A stretch of DNA of 6,173 bases, from the NCBI GenBank assembly GCA_044869915.1, contig JBIOYB010000119.1:1-6173 (forward strand), in the 5' to 3' direction. Each line of letters opens with the position of its first letter. Position 1 is the first letter of the stretch. This stretch comes from Allorhizocola sp044869915 (lineage in GTDB: Bacteria > Actinomycetota > Actinomycetes > Mycobacteriales > Micromonosporaceae). Under the pieces are notes generated by a model. That model worked only from the letters and a program-made list of their open reading frames with translations, ran no database searches and was not told the DNA's origin. This document shows, one piece after another, positions 6,066-6,173 of the stretch. The translations under genes and the position numbers were made by a program.

Positions 6066-6172
6066 TCCTCTCCACATCGGTGGTGATCGTGGTGGTTACC
6101 GGCACCGATAGCCCCGGCAGGATGGGGACAGCAGTGCCAGAAACGGTGACGGTCACGGTGGTAGCGGTGCGG
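6062..6172 (+). pseudogene. Out-of-frame C-terminal part of the TadE-like protein (runs to window end)
   Basis: The frame starting at 6062 encodes LILSTSVVIVVVTGTDSPG (the first 19 of 37 residues) and then a segment including ETVTVTVVAVR, and is still open at the window edge. About 28 of the 36 codons from 6065 end in G or C, as in real genes here. The pattern, a hydrophobic VxVxVTGT strand, a Pro/Gly turn, then a VTVTV strand, matches the usual C-terminal half of actinobacterial TadE-like proteins. It lies in the -1 frame relative to the preceding gene. The same frame has TAG at 6059-6061, so the switch must fall within the few bases between the two stops. A separate gene starting at TTG 6062 is possible but has no ribosome binding site and no N-terminal pilin motif. 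Confidence 0.6.
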
Positions 6173-6173
6173 G

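Noticed and set aside
6113..6173. Short tandem repeat of acggtg-like units at the window end
   Set aside because: The repetition is explained by alternating Thr and Val codons in the TadE-like tail, not by a DNA repeat of its own.
1..6173. tRNA, rRNA, CRISPR array, insertion sequence or attachment site
   Set aside because: I saw no cloverleaf-like sequence, regularly spaced repeats, transposase motif or terminal repeats. Nearly all of the window is accounted for by one gene cluster.

Overview
The window is a single plus-strand gene cluster from a high-G+C actinomycete. G+C is roughly two thirds by eye (not counted). Codons end mostly in G or C, GTG starts occur, and stop/start overlaps of the GTGA and ATGA type are common. 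The protein families (an SAF-domain membrane protein and a KGSPGVTT-type P-loop protein ahead of tadA-tadB-tadC) fit an actinobacterial Tad/Flp pilus locus of a mycobacterial, nocardial or pseudonocardial type. I cannot place the genus from sequence alone.

Layout, left to right. Bases 1-114 hold the possible last codons of an upstream reading frame and the ribosome binding site of the first complete gene. At 115-1029 is a secreted protein with eight cysteines and a PKD-like C-terminal half. At 1048-1692 is a CpaB/RcpC-like protein with one membrane anchor and an SAF domain. At 1699-2493 is a MinD/ParA-like protein in the TadZ/CpaE position, with a degenerate Walker A motif. At 2490-3761 is the TadA/CpaF secretion ATPase. 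At 3764-4630 and 4627-5508 are the two TadB and TadC inner-membrane platform proteins. After a 60-base gap with two small stem-loops comes a 65-aa Flp-like prepilin (5569-5766), behind the strongest ribosome binding site of the window. It overlaps by 4 bases a TadE-like pseudopilin (5763-6065). The TadE frame stops early, but a coding-looking tail continues in another frame to the window end, so a frameshift is likely.

Working model (family knowledge plus inference): TadA hydrolyses ATP and drives the TadB/TadC platform, which moves processed pilin subunits out of the membrane. The TadZ-like protein may position the machine. The SAF protein and the secreted cysteine-rich protein act outside the membrane as envelope-spanning or accessory parts. 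The small pilin would form the fibre, and the TadE-like protein would be a minor pseudopilin. No prepilin peptidase, secretin, TadD or TadG is visible here; some may lie downstream.

This is a recognisable system, not a wholly new one. The points most worth a second look are the interrupted TadE gene, the unusual pilin (Asp in place of Glu at mature position 5), the degenerate P-loop of the TadZ-like protein, the secreted cysteine-rich first gene and the structured tadC-pilin gap.
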